Under the pieces are notes generated by a model. That model ran no database searches. It had not been told where the DNA came from and saw only the letters and a list, made by a program, of their open reading frames with translations. Positions 53,011-61,771 of a stretch of 64,000 nt of DNA are shown here, piece by piece. The first letter of the stretch is position 1; every line of letters begins with the position of its first letter. Source of the DNA: Burkholderiales bacterium (GTDB lineage Bacteria; Pseudomonadota; Gammaproteobacteria; Burkholderiales; Burkholderiaceae_C); contig JACRPO010000005.1 in the NCBI GenBank assembly GCA_016223165.1, forward strand, positions 124,001 to 188,000. Reading direction: 5' to 3'. A program made the translations under genes and the position numbers.

Positions 53011-53655
53011 ATGAAAGGCACCGTGGCCGACAAACAGCCCAGGCTGGGGCTGCGCGAGCGAAACAAGCTCGACAAGATCACCCGGATCCGGGACGCGGCG
53101 CTCGAGCTGTTCGAGTCAAAGGGCTTCGATGCCGCAACCACCCGCGAGATCGCCGAGGTGGCGGACGTCGGCATCGGCACCGTCTTCATGTACGCCGACG
53201 ACAAGCGCGATCTGCTGTTCCTGGTCTTCAACGACGTACTCGACAAGGTCGTGGACGAGGCGTTCGCCCGGGTCGACGGGCGCAAGGCCTTGAGCTCGCA
53301 GGTTGCGGCCGTGTTCGGCCACTTCTATGAAGCCTTCCACCAGCGAGCCAAGCTGGCCCGCATCCTTCTGCGCGAGCTGGTCTTCTTCTCCGAAGGCAAG
53401 CAAGCCGAGCGTTTCCTGACGAACCGCAATCGCATCCTCACTGGCCTCGAGAGGCTCGTGGCGCAAGCTGCCGACAAGGGCAAGATCCGCGCGTCGGAAG
53501 CCCCGGCGGAAGTTGCGAAGGCTTTCTTCTTCCTGTATTCGGGGGAAGTGCGGCTGTGGCTGAGCGCACCAACCCCAGACTTGGAGCAAGGCGTCAAGCG
53601 CTTGCAGCAAACCTTTTCCTTGCTGGGGCGAGGCCTGGGCGAATCGGCGCGTTGA
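53011..53655 (+). CDS. TetR-family transcriptional regulator
   Basis: A 214-residue TetR protein. The helix-turn-helix at ~25-70 reads AALELFESKGFDAATTREIAEVADVG then IGTVFMYADDKRDLL. The effector domain is all-helical. The start ATG at 53011 follows AAAGGCAAC. It is divergent from the DapA-like/Bug genes, which it probably represses. It is convergent with the long aromatic operon, so control of that operon is less direct. Confidence 0.9.
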   Translation: MKGTVADKQPRLGLRERNKLDKITRIRDAALELFESKGFDAATTREIAEVADVGIGTVFMYADDKRDLLFLVFNDVLDKVVDEAFARVDGRKALSSQVAAVFGHFYEAFHQRAKLARILLRELVFFSEGKQAERFLTNRNRILTGLERLVAQAADKGKIRASEAPAEVAKAFFFLYSGEVRLWLSAPTPDLEQGVKRLQQTFSLLGRGLGESAR

Positions 53656-53726
53656 GCTGCAGGACGCGCCGGCCAGGCGCCTGCATTGAAGACCGTCGAA
53701 GACGCTGTCGAACATCCGAACAGCGA

Positions 53727-53764
53727 GCCCCGCACGCTGATCAGCCTCAGCGAGCGGGGCCTTT
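53727..53764 (+). terminator. Possible terminator after tetR
   Basis: GCCCCGC (53727-53733) pairs with GCGGGGC (53754-53760), with an inner GCTGATCAGC palindrome and a short CTTT after it. It overlaps the end of the opposing epimerase gene. The T-run is weak. Confidence 0.35.
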
Positions 53765-54736
53765 GACGACCTTTGCGGGTCGCGCCGTCGCCCGGCGTAC
53801 CAGTGCATCGGCGTCTCCGTCGTGACGGAAGCCGAGCGCCTCGGCGCGCGGCGTGGACAGCGGCGGGTAGTTGGCGAACAGCCGCTGCACCCGCTCCTGC
53901 GGTTCATGGCGGACCAAGGCGTACCGGTCCTCGCCTTGGGCGCGCACGAGCGCGTCGACGACGTCGCGCATGGCCAGATGCAGCGCCGGCATCTGCGCCA
54001 CACGCGCCGGCCCGAGCGCGGCGGTGTCGATGCCGGCCGCATGCACGAGGTTGTCCACGCACGCGGCCACCGAGATCCACCAGGCCGTGCCGTCGGCACT
54101 CACGGGCAGCACGACGGGCTCGCCCCGGGCGAGCTTCCAGAACAGCTGGCTCATGAAGGCCGAGACCAGGCCCGCACCGTCACCGGGCCGAGCCACGACA
54201 CCCGGCAGGCGCAGCGAGCAGGCCTGGACCCAGCCGCGCCGCGCCGCGTCGGCGATCAGGATCTCGGCGGCGAGCTTGTGCGCGCCGTAGCTGAGCGCCG
54301 GCGCACAGCGCGTGTCCTCGTCGACGGTGGCGGGCAGCGCTTCGCCGTACACGGCGACGGTGCTGGCGAAGACCAGCCTTGCGACGAGCCCGGTCGCTTC
54401 GGCCTGCGCGCGCAGCAGTTCGAGCAGCCGCACGGTGGCATCCAGGTTCACGCGCCGCGCCAGGTCCGGCGCCTTCTCCGCCGCTCCGCCGGGAACGCTG
54501 GCCAGATGGAAGACGGCCTCGATCGGTTCGGCCAGCGCCTGCTCGAGCACGCCGGCATCGGCGATCGAGCCGGGCACCGCTTGCACGCGGTCTTCGTCGG
54601 CGAGCCCGTCCACCACCACGTCGGCCGCCACGATGCGGTCGATGTGCCGGCCGTTCAGCCCCTCGGCGAGAAGCCGACTCACCAGGACGCGACCGATGAA
54701 TCCCCCCGCGCCGGTGACGAGCACGCGCCGTGTCAT
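53747..54736 (-). CDS. NAD-dependent epimerase/dehydrogenase (D-erythronate dehydrogenase-like)
   Basis: A 329-residue extended SDR. It has VLVTGAGGFIGRVLV at the start, FASTVAVYGE with the catalytic Ser, and YGAHKLAAE with Tyr-x-x-x-Lys near 150. Overall it resembles DenD-type D-erythronate 2-dehydrogenases. It is the last gene of the long minus-strand operon, 10 bp after the cupin gene. Whether it acts on a sugar acid or on an aromatic-pathway product is open. Confidence 0.85.
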   Translation of the reverse strand: MTRRVLVTGAGGFIGRVLVSRLLAEGLNGRHIDRIVAADVVVDGLADEDRVQAVPGSIADAGVLEQALAEPIEAVFHLASVPGGAAEKAPDLARRVNLDATVRLLELLRAQAEATGLVARLVFASTVAVYGEALPATVDEDTRCAPALSYGAHKLAAEILIADAARRGWVQACSLRLPGVVARPGDGAGLVSAFMSQLFWKLARGEPVVLPVSADGTAWWISVAACVDNLVHAAGIDTAALGPARVAQMPALHLAMRDVVDALVRAQGEDRYALVRHEPQERVQRLFANYPPLSTPRAEALGFRHDGDADALVRRATARPAKVVKGPAR

Positions 54737-54746
54737 CGCCCCGCCT

Positions 54747-55328
54747 TCAGCCGCGGCGCGCCAGCGCCTGCGCGATCGCCGGCTCGTACTGCCCGCCGAT
54801 CAGGATGAAGAGCATGCGGCAGGGTTTGCCGGACCGATTGGCCCACGCGTGGTTCGTGCCGCGCTGGACCACCACGCTGCCCGGCCTCAGCAGCACCTCG
54901 GTGTCGTCGAGCAGCAGCGTCAGCTCGCCTTCGATCACGATGCCGTAGTCGATCGATTCGGTGCGGTGCATCAGCGGATGCGGCGATGCGGCCTTCACCG
55001 TCGAGGCCTTCTCGTCGCCGATCTGCGAGAAGGCTTCCTTCATCCGTGCGGCGCCGTGCGCGAGGAATTCGTCGGTGTCCGGCGGGATGTCGACGAAGCG
55101 CATGCGGCTGCCCTGCGGTGGCGGCGGCAGCATCAGCGCGCCGGTCGTCGGGTCGGCGCCGTTGTCGATGCGCGCGGGCGTCGCGGCGGTGCTCCAGACC
55201 TCGTGGAACAGCGTGCCGGGAATCGCCGCGATCTCGACGACCGTCGGCAGTGGCCCGTTGCTGCTCACGATGGCCTTGCCTTCGCTGTCGTGCCCGGTGA
55301 CGACGCGGTGGATGGCGGGAAAGCTCAT
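54747..55328 (-). CDS. Cupin-domain protein of the aromatic operon
   Basis: A 193-residue protein. The single cupin barrel is in the C-terminal half (~118-180): HRTESIDYGIVIEGELTLLLDD and PGSVVVQRGTNHAWANRS supply the two motifs. The N-terminal half (~1-100) starts HRVVTGHDSEGKAIV, as in a cupin subgroup found in catabolic operons. It lies 26 bp after the FAH gene. It may be a dioxygenase, isomerase or sensor. Confidence 0.82.
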   Translation of the reverse strand: MSFPAIHRVVTGHDSEGKAIVSSNGPLPTVVEIAAIPGTLFHEVWSTAATPARIDNGADPTTGALMLPPPPQGSRMRFVDIPPDTDEFLAHGAARMKEAFSQIGDEKASTVKAASPHPLMHRTESIDYGIVIEGELTLLLDDTEVLLRPGSVVVQRGTNHAWANRSGKPCRMLFILIGGQYEPAIAQALARRG

Positions 55329-55354
55329 GGAAATGTTCCTGGGCGATTGGCGCG

Positions 55355-56338
55355 CTAGCGCGCCCGGACGACCTGTTGCTCGATGACGCCGAACGGCCCG
55401 TCCGAGCCGTCGTCGAAGCGCGCCTGCATGCGCACGCGGTCGCCGAAGCGCATGAAGCCGGTGCGGATCTCGCCCTGGTCGATCTTCTCGATGACGCGGC
55501 GCTCGGCGATGCAGGCCGAGCCCGCGGCGCGCGACACGTTGGACAGCGTGCCCGAGCCGACGATCGTGCCGGCCGTCAGGCGCCGCGTGCGCGCCGCATG
55601 CGCCACCAGGTCGCCGAACGAGAAGTTCATCTCGCCGCCGTGCGGCTGGCCGAAGCGTTCGCCGTTCCACTGCACGTGCAGCCGCATGTGCACGCGGCCG
55701 TCGTGCCAGGCGTCGCCGAGTTCGTCCGGCGTGACGGCCACCGGGGCGAACGCCGTCGACGGCTTGGCCTGCAGGAAGCCGAAGCCAGTCTTCATCTCGT
55801 GCGGGCCCAGCGCGCGCAGGCTCCAGTCGTTGATCTGCACGATCAGGCGCACACACTCCAGCGCCGCGGCGCTCGACACCGCCATCGGCACCAGGCCGCA
55901 GACCACGCCGAACTCGCCTTCGAAGTCGATGCCATCGGCCTCGTCGGGCAGCGGCACCTCGTCGTGCGGGCCGAGGAAGTCGTCGCTCGCGCCCTGGTAC
56001 ATCACCGGCCTGGTGTCGAAGTGCGGGATCGGCGGCGTGTTGAAGGCCTGCTCCATGAGCCGCCCGTGGTTCAGGAAGGCCGAACCGTCCAGCCACTGCG
56101 GGCATCGCGGCAGCGGCGCCGCGCAGGCAGAGGGGTCGAAGGCGACGGCAGCGGCGGCGCGGCCGGCATTCAGCTCGTCGCAAAGTGCGCGCAGGCGCGG
56201 CGCGACCTCGTCCCAGCGCTGCAGCGCGTCGAGCAGCGATGCCGCGATCTGCGGCACGGCGAGCGCGTGGCGGCCGTCACGCGAGACCAGCATCAGGCGG
56301 CCGTCGAGCGAGCCGTCGGCATAGGTGGCGAACTTCAT
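55355..56338 (-). CDS. Fumarylacetoacetate hydrolase family protein
   Basis: A 327-residue FAH-type enzyme. The metal ligands are in DFEGEFGVVCG (Glu-x-Glu) and IQINDWSLR (Asp), with YQGASDDFLGP upstream and GTIVGSGTLSN near the end. The length matches the two-domain group that cleaves C-C bonds of diketo acids or hydrates/decarboxylates dienoates. It overlaps the Bug gene by 4 bp. It likely handles the ring-cleavage product late in the pathway. Confidence 0.9.
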   Translation of the reverse strand: MKFATYADGSLDGRLMLVSRDGRHALAVPQIAASLLDALQRWDEVAPRLRALCDELNAGRAAAAVAFDPSACAAPLPRCPQWLDGSAFLNHGRLMEQAFNTPPIPHFDTRPVMYQGASDDFLGPHDEVPLPDEADGIDFEGEFGVVCGLVPMAVSSAAALECVRLIVQINDWSLRALGPHEMKTGFGFLQAKPSTAFAPVAVTPDELGDAWHDGRVHMRLHVQWNGERFGQPHGGEMNFSFGDLVAHAARTRRLTAGTIVGSGTLSNVSRAAGSACIAERRVIEKIDQGEIRTGFMRFGDRVRMQARFDDGSDGPFGVIEQQVVRAR

Positions 56339-57357
56339 CGTCGTGTTCCTTCATTGCCGGGCATGTCCAGGCTCAGGTTGGCGGTCCTGATGACTTTGGC
56401 GTAACGCTTCGTCTCGGCGTCGACAAAAGCGGCAAAGGCTTCCGGCTGCAGCGTCGGCGGCTCGGGGCTGCCCAGCAGCACCAGCTTGTCGCGCGCCTCG
56501 GGCGTGGCCATCGCGCGCTGCACCTCGGCGTTGAGCCGCTTCACCGCCTCGGGCGGCAGGCTGGCCGGCGCGAACAGGCCGAACCAGCCGGTCACCTCGA
56601 AGCCGGGCAGCCCCGCTTCGGCCACCGTCGGCAGGTCGGCCGGCAACGCGGGTGAGCGCTTCGCGCCCGTCTGCGCCAGCAGCTTCAGCTTGCCGTCCTT
56701 GACCTGCGGCGCGACCGCCAGCGCACTGTTGAACATCAGCTGCACCTGGCCGCCCATGAGGTCGTTCAGCGCCGGCGCCGCGCCCTTGTAGGGCACGTGC
56801 AGCATCTGCACGCCGGCCATCTGGCCGAACATCTCGCCGGCCAGGTGCAGCGTGTTGCCGATGCCGGCCGAGGCATAGGCGATCTTGCCCGGGTTCTTCT
56901 TCGCGGCTTCGATCAGCTCGGCCACGTTCTTCGCCGGCAGGCTGGGGTGCGCGACGATGACCATCGGCCCCGGGGCCACCACCAGTGCCACCGGCACGAA
57001 GTCGCGCGCGGAGTCATAGGGCAGCCTCGGGTACAGAGTCGCATTGCTGGCATGCGCGGCGCTGGCGAAGAGCAGCGTGTGCCCATCGGTCGCCCTGGCC
57101 ACGAAGTCGCTGGCGATGATGCCGTTGGCGCCGGGCCTGGACTCCACCACCACCGGCTGGCCCAGTGCGGCGGCGAGCTTGTCGGCCAGCAGCCGCGCCA
57201 CCAGGTCGGAGGTGCCGCCGGGCGGGAACGGCACGATCACGCGCACCGGCTTGCTCGGAAACGCCGGTTGGGCAAGCGCCACGGCCGGCGCGGCGAGCAG
57301 CGCTGCAGCGCCCAGCAGCAGCTGCCGGCGTGCCGCGGATCTTCGTGACAAGTCCAT
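56335..57357 (-). CDS. Bug-family solute-binding protein 2
   Basis: A 340-residue Bug protein. The signal peptide has a twin-arginine-like start (MDLSRRSAARRQLLLG) and ends near residue 29 (AVALAQPA). Family motifs: FPPGGTSDLVARLLADKLA, SRPGANGIIASDFVA, HVPYKGAAPALNDLMGGQV. Its coupling to the FAH gene (4-bp overlap) shows it belongs to the operon and likely binds the aromatic substrate or an acid from it. No TctA/TctB genes are present. Confidence 0.9.
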   Translation of the reverse strand: MDLSRRSAARRQLLLGAAALLAAPAVALAQPAFPSKPVRVIVPFPPGGTSDLVARLLADKLAAALGQPVVVESRPGANGIIASDFVARATDGHTLLFASAAHASNATLYPRLPYDSARDFVPVALVVAPGPMVIVAHPSLPAKNVAELIEAAKKNPGKIAYASAGIGNTLHLAGEMFGQMAGVQMLHVPYKGAAPALNDLMGGQVQLMFNSALAVAPQVKDGKLKLLAQTGAKRSPALPADLPTVAEAGLPGFEVTGWFGLFAPASLPPEAVKRLNAEVQRAMATPEARDKLVLLGSPEPPTLQPEAFAAFVDAETKRYAKVIRTANLSLDMPGNEGTRR

Positions 57358-57368
57358 CCGCGTGCCTC

Positions 57369-58163
57369 TCATTCCTCGAAGATCGCGACCGCCCGCGTCC
57401 AGCCGGCCGAGGCGCCGCGGATCTTGTGCGGGAAGCAGCTGATCGTGAACCCGTGCGGCGGCAAGGCTTCGAGGTTGTGCAGCTTCTCGAGGTGGCAGTA
57501 GCCGATGTCGCGCCCGGCCTTGTGGCCCTCCCAGATCAGCGCCTTGTTGCCGGTCTCGGCAATCTTCTTCGCCGTGTACGAGAACGGCGCGTCCCAGCTC
57601 CAGGCGTCGGTGCCGGTCAGGCGCACGCCGCGCTCGAGCAGGTACATCGTCGCCTCGTAGCCCATGCCGCAGCCGGCGCCGAGGAAGTCCTTGTGGCCGT
57701 AGCGCGAGCCGGCGCGGGTGTTGACGACGACGATGTCCAGCGGCTCGAGCACGTGGCCGATGCGCTTCAGTTCGGCCTCGACGTCGGCCGCGGTGGCGAC
57801 GTAGCCGTCTGGCAAGTGGCGGAAGTCGAGCTTCACGCCGCTCTGGAAGCACCAATCCAGCGGCACCTGGTCGATGGTGATCGATGGCCGGCTGCCGCCG
57901 TTCTTCGCGTCCTGCGTCGAATGGAAGTGGTACGGCGCGTCGAGGTGGGTGCCGTTGTGCGTGGTCAGCGTCACCCACTCGGCGGCGGCGGCTTCGCCGT
58001 CGGGATAGTCCTCGGGCTTCGTGCCGGGCAGCATGGCCATGAACTCGGGCAGCGTGTCGGCGTGCTTCTGGTAGGTGATCTTCGGCGCCAGCGGCGGCGG
58101 GTCGGAGAGCACGTCGTTCTCGAGGTAGATCGAGAGGTCGACGAAGCGGCGGGTGGGTTTCAT
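57369..58163 (-). CDS. Metal-dependent cyclase family hydrolase (kynurenine formamidase-like)
   Basis: A 264-residue cyclase-family protein. The metal motif is NGTHLDAPYHF near residue 70, where the family has HxGTHxDxPxHF, so the first His is Asn here (THNGTH). The C-terminal G-x-D-x-W stretch (GTDAWSWDAP) is also typical. Relatives hydrolyse amides, lactones or isatin. It overlaps the MFS gene by 4 bp. Confidence 0.85.
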   Translation of the reverse strand: MKPTRRFVDLSIYLENDVLSDPPPLAPKITYQKHADTLPEFMAMLPGTKPEDYPDGEAAAAEWVTLTTHNGTHLDAPYHFHSTQDAKNGGSRPSITIDQVPLDWCFQSGVKLDFRHLPDGYVATAADVEAELKRIGHVLEPLDIVVVNTRAGSRYGHKDFLGAGCGMGYEATMYLLERGVRLTGTDAWSWDAPFSYTAKKIAETGNKALIWEGHKAGRDIGYCHLEKLHNLEALPPHGFTISCFPHKIRGASAGWTRAVAIFEE

Positions 58164-59326
58164 GCCGTGGCCTCGCGGGGGCTGTGAGCAGCGGCCGAGG
58201 GCAGGCGCGAGAAGCAGAACACGGCCGCTGCGGCAAGCAGCGCCGCGGCGATGCCGAGGCTGCCGTAGCCGAACGACTTGACCAGCGTGCCGCCGAGCAG
58301 CGGACCGACCGCCGAGCCGGCCATCATCATCGCGGGCGTGGCTGCGAGCGCGCGGCCGCTCGGCTCCAGGCGCGCCAGCAACCCGAACGCGAAGGTGTGC
58401 GTGAAGATGATCACCGCCGCGAACAGCGAGGCCGAGACGGCATACGGCGCGAGCGCGGTGGAGCCGGTCACGCCGATCGCGAGCATGGCCTGCAGCGGCG
58501 GGCCGGCCAGCAAGACGCTGCGTGCCGCGAGGTGCCGCTCCGCCAGCGCCGCCAGCGCCGCGGGAAAGAGGTTGACGATGCCCAGCGCGATGAGCACCGC
58601 GTTGATCGACGAGCGTTCGAAGCCGCGGTCGATGCCCGCACGCTCGAGGAAGCTGAAGGTCATCGCCTGCACCACGGTCATGCAGGCGATGCCGGCAATG
58701 CCGAACCAGACCGCGCGCGAGATCGGCGCCGCTGCCGCGGCAGGCGCCGGCGCGTGCTGCACCGCCGACAGACGCACCGACGGGAACGCGAAGAACGACA
58801 CCAGCGCCGCCACTGCCATCACCGCCGCAAAGACGATGAAGATCGCCGCGCCACCCTTCGCCGCGATGTACTGCGGCGTGCCCGCGACGAAGACCACCGC
58901 GAACACGCCCAGCGCCGCGCCGGCCCAGGCGAACAGGCGGTGCGGGTGGGCGCTGCGCGCGATCGAGCCGTGCGTGACGCTGAGCGCCGCGCCGGTGGCC
59001 ACGCCAGCCAGGGCATGCAGGCCGGCCAGCGTCGCGAAGTCGGCGCGGGTGGCGGCGAGGCCGAAGGCCAGCGCCGCGAGCGCAAAGCCCGCGCTGGCGA
59101 TGGCGCGGCCCGCGCTGCGGTGGAACAGCGGCGCGAGCGCCACGCTGGCCAGCACCACGCCGAGCAGGAACAGCGTCGCCAGCGCACCGGCCTGCTGCGG
59201 ATCGAAACGGTAGTGCGCCACGAGCGCGCCGATCCAGATCGGCAGCGCGACCAGGTCGACCATGCCGGCACAGTGGCCGACCATCAGCGCGATGCGGCCG
59301 CGGCGGCTGTCGATGGGAGTTGCCAT
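58160..59326 (-). CDS. MFS transporter of the aromatic operon
   Basis: A 388-residue protein with about twelve hydrophobic helices, a central Ala/Pro-rich cytoplasmic loop near 190-205, and MFS-like spacing. No sharp substrate motif is visible. It lies between the FAD hydroxylase (14 bp) and the cyclase (overlap), so it probably imports the aromatic substrate or exports an intermediate. Confidence 0.85.
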   Translation of the reverse strand: MATPIDSRRGRIALMVGHCAGMVDLVALPIWIGALVAHYRFDPQQAGALATLFLLGVVLASVALAPLFHRSAGRAIASAGFALAALAFGLAATRADFATLAGLHALAGVATGAALSVTHGSIARSAHPHRLFAWAGAALGVFAVVFVAGTPQYIAAKGGAAIFIVFAAVMAVAALVSFFAFPSVRLSAVQHAPAPAAAAAPISRAVWFGIAGIACMTVVQAMTFSFLERAGIDRGFERSSINAVLIALGIVNLFPAALAALAERHLAARSVLLAGPPLQAMLAIGVTGSTALAPYAVSASLFAAVIIFTHTFAFGLLARLEPSGRALAATPAMMMAGSAVGPLLGGTLVKSFGYGSLGIAAALLAAAAVFCFSRLPSAAAHSPREATA

Positions 59327-59340
59327 GTCGAACGTCTCCT

Positions 59341-60468
59341 TCAGACCGGTTGGGCCAGGGCCATGAGCGAATCGCGCATGAGCTGCGCGTGCTCGTCCTT
59401 GCTGCCACCCTCGATCTCGATCTGCCCGAGGCGGGCCGAGTTCTCGACGACCATGCGGCAGCGCTCCCAGCGCCGGTCCTGGAACGCGTGCAGGGCCGCG
59501 GCGAGATCGCCGGCGCGCCCGAGTTCCTCGGCCAGCACGATCGCGTCCTCGATGCCGATGCAGGCTCCGCTGGCCAGGTGCGGCGTCGTGGCATGCACCG
59601 TGTCGCCGATCAGCACCACGCGGCCGCGGAACCAGGGGCGCGGCACCAGCAGGCCTTCGAGCGGCCGGAAGACGATCTGCGAGCGCTCGTCGATCTGCGC
59701 GCGGATCTGCTGCACCAGCGGCGCCGGGAACTCGGCCAGCAGCTCGCGCAGCTTCGACGCGAAGGTCGCCGGGTCGACGTGCTCGTTGCCCGGCCGGTGC
59801 TCGGTGAGGAACAGGTACATCTGGTCCCGGGACACGGGGTTCACGCCCGGCTTCACGCGGCCCATCCACATGATGGCCGCGTTCACCTCGGGCGGCCGCG
59901 GCAGCACCGCGCGCCAGACGGCCTGGCCGCTGTAGCGCGGTTTCGGCGCGTCTGGGAACAGGGCTTCGCGGGTCTTCGAGTACAGGCCGTCGGCCCCGAT
60001 CACCAGGTCGTAGCGCCGGCGCTGGCCGTCGGTGAGGGTGACGTCCACGCCGTCGGCGCCCTGCTGCAGCTGCGTGAACGTGCAGCCGAGCATCACGTTC
60101 GTGCCGGCGGCGCGCGTGGCCTCGGCCAGGATGCGCGCGAGCGCCGGCCGCATGATGCCGCCGCCACCCGGCACGTCGGGGCCGGCGATGCGCGGCGTCG
60201 GCAGCTCGGCCACCTGCGGGCCGTGCGGCAGGCAGATCTTCACGCCGTCGGAGGCTGCGCCTTCGCGCAGGAAGGCCTCGAGGATGCCGAGCTGCCGGAA
60301 GGCGCGCAGCGTCGCGCCGCCCAGGCTGATGCCGGCGCCGTAGTTGCGCCAGCCGCCGTCGATCTCGACGAGATCGACGTCGGCGCCGAGCTTGCGCAAC
60401 TCGATGGCGGCCGCCATGCCGGAGAAGCCGCCGCCGATGATCAGGATGCGTCGGGCTGCGAGTGTCAT
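59341..60468 (-). CDS. FAD-dependent aromatic hydroxylase
   Basis: A 375-residue class A flavoprotein monooxygenase. The FAD motifs are IIGGGFSGMAAAIELRKLG (8-26), the middle DG motif VIGADGLYSKTRE, and GDTVHATTPHLASGACIGIEDA near 295-316. It resembles salicylate and 6-hydroxynicotinate hydroxylases. It overlaps the Rieske ferredoxin gene by 4 bp. It would hydroxylate a phenolic or N-heteroaromatic ring using NAD(P)H and O2. Confidence 0.9.
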   Translation of the reverse strand: MTLAARRILIIGGGFSGMAAAIELRKLGADVDLVEIDGGWRNYGAGISLGGATLRAFRQLGILEAFLREGAASDGVKICLPHGPQVAELPTPRIAGPDVPGGGGIMRPALARILAEATRAAGTNVMLGCTFTQLQQGADGVDVTLTDGQRRRYDLVIGADGLYSKTREALFPDAPKPRYSGQAVWRAVLPRPPEVNAAIMWMGRVKPGVNPVSRDQMYLFLTEHRPGNEHVDPATFASKLRELLAEFPAPLVQQIRAQIDERSQIVFRPLEGLLVPRPWFRGRVVLIGDTVHATTPHLASGACIGIEDAIVLAEELGRAGDLAAALHAFQDRRWERCRMVVENSARLGQIEIEGGSKDEHAQLMRDSLMALAQPV

Positions 60469-60815
60469 GGTCTTGTCTCCTCGAAAGGGGTGGCGGCGAG
60501 GTGGACCCCGCCGTCGTCGTCGATGGTCAGCGGCACCGGCGTCAGCGCCTGGCCCAGGCAGGGGCCCAGGGTGCAGTGGCCGGTGTGGATCTCGAACTGC
60601 GCGCCGTGCGCGCCGCACACGATGCGGTCACGCGCCGCGTTGAGGTAGGCGTCCTTGCGCCACGCCATCGGCGTGCCGTGATGCGGGCAGGCGTCGAGCC
60701 AGCCGTGCAGCCGCCGGCCCTGCCGCACGACGAGGATCGTGTCGCGGCCGCTCGCGCGCGGGTCGAAACCGCGCGAGTCGCCGTCGGGCAGGTCGTCGAG
60801 GTGGCACAGGCGCAT
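60465..60815 (-). CDS. Small Rieske [2Fe-2S] protein
   Basis: A 116-residue Rieske domain. The cluster ligands are Cys43-x-His45 (ACPHHG) and Cys67-x-x-His70 (CGAHGAQF). The size matches Rieske ferredoxins that pass electrons to ring-hydroxylating oxygenases. The oxygenase gene at 63001-64000 is in the same operon; no reductase gene is visible, so that part may lie past the right edge or elsewhere. Confidence 0.88.
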   Translation of the reverse strand: MRLCHLDDLPDGDSRGFDPRASGRDTILVVRQGRRLHGWLDACPHHGTPMAWRKDAYLNAARDRIVCGAHGAQFEIHTGHCTLGPCLGQALTPVPLTIDDDGGVHLAATPFEETRP

Positions 60816-60828
60816 GGCGGAGCGGCTC

Positions 60829-61755
60829 TCAGCGCTTCGCATCCGGCGGTGGTCCGGAGGGCGCCCACTTCTGCCGGTACTGGAACAGGAAAGCCTGCGA
60901 GGTGTCGGCGCCCATCGCCGCTTCGCGCGCGGTCCAGCTGCCGTCGTGCAGGTCCATGTCGGCGTCGTATTCGACGTGGCAGCCGAGCGGCGAATTGAAG
61001 TACCAGAACCAGTTGCTGCCGTAGAGGTGGCGCCCCGGGCCCCAGAAGCTCTGGTAGCCCTTTTCGACGAAGCGCGTGCCGGCGAGCATGACTTCGGTCG
61101 GCCCGCCCATGTGGAAAGTGAAGTGCTCGACACCTTTCATGAAGGGCGGCGTCTGGATCATGAACAGCGTGTGGTGATCCAGCGTGCCGGCCGGGCGCAG
61201 GAACGGGCCGACGCCGGTGAAGCGGTCGGTGCAGACGAAGCCCAGGCGCGTGTAGAAGGACTCGGCCCTCGCCACGTCCGGCACGAAGTAGACGACGTGC
61301 GAAAGCGACCGTGGCACGGCCGGCATGTCGGGCGTGACGCCGATCGCGTTGGGCCCGCGCTGCGGTGCGGCGCCGGGTGCGTTGACGGTCTCGGCGGCCA
61401 GCGCGATCGGGCGGCGCACGCTCACCTGGAAGGCCAGCGCGAAGCCCATGTCGTCGGCGCAGCGCAGCACGCCGTCGCGGCGCGTGACCTCGCGGTCGCG
61501 CCGCAGCTCGGCCTCGATCGCATCGAGGGTCTGGGTGTCGGCCACGCCGTAGACCGTCTCGCGCAGCATGCTGGCGGTGCCCAGGCCGGGCGGCAGCGAG
61601 GTGTCGTCCTGCGCGCGGATGACGACGGCCGTGCCGTCGAGCGCCTCGAAGCGGCCGCCGCCGGCGTCGCGCAGGCCGTAGTCGATCAGGTACTGCCGGC
61701 AGGCGGTGGGGTCGTCGACGCCGAAGACGAGGGCGTCGGGTCCGATGATGTTCAT
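60829..61755 (-). CDS. Extradiol-type dioxygenase (two-domain VOC protein)
   Basis: A 308-residue VOC protein with an N-terminal (~1-120) and a C-terminal (~150-300) half. The C-terminal half has the iron ligands pattern His (SLSHVVYFV), His (LDHHTLFMI) and Glu (CHVEYDADM). This matches type I extradiol dioxygenases that cleave catechols next to the hydroxyls. It lies 13 bp before the ferredoxin gene, and the alpha/beta hydrolase precedes it, the usual order of ring cleavage then C-C hydrolysis. Confidence 0.87.
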   Translation of the reverse strand: MNIIGPDALVFGVDDPTACRQYLIDYGLRDAGGGRFEALDGTAVVIRAQDDTSLPPGLGTASMLRETVYGVADTQTLDAIEAELRRDREVTRRDGVLRCADDMGFALAFQVSVRRPIALAAETVNAPGAAPQRGPNAIGVTPDMPAVPRSLSHVVYFVPDVARAESFYTRLGFVCTDRFTGVGPFLRPAGTLDHHTLFMIQTPPFMKGVEHFTFHMGGPTEVMLAGTRFVEKGYQSFWGPGRHLYGSNWFWYFNSPLGCHVEYDADMDLHDGSWTAREAAMGADTSQAFLFQYRQKWAPSGPPPDAKR

Positions 61756-61771
61756 GGTTCTCCTTGGAGGT

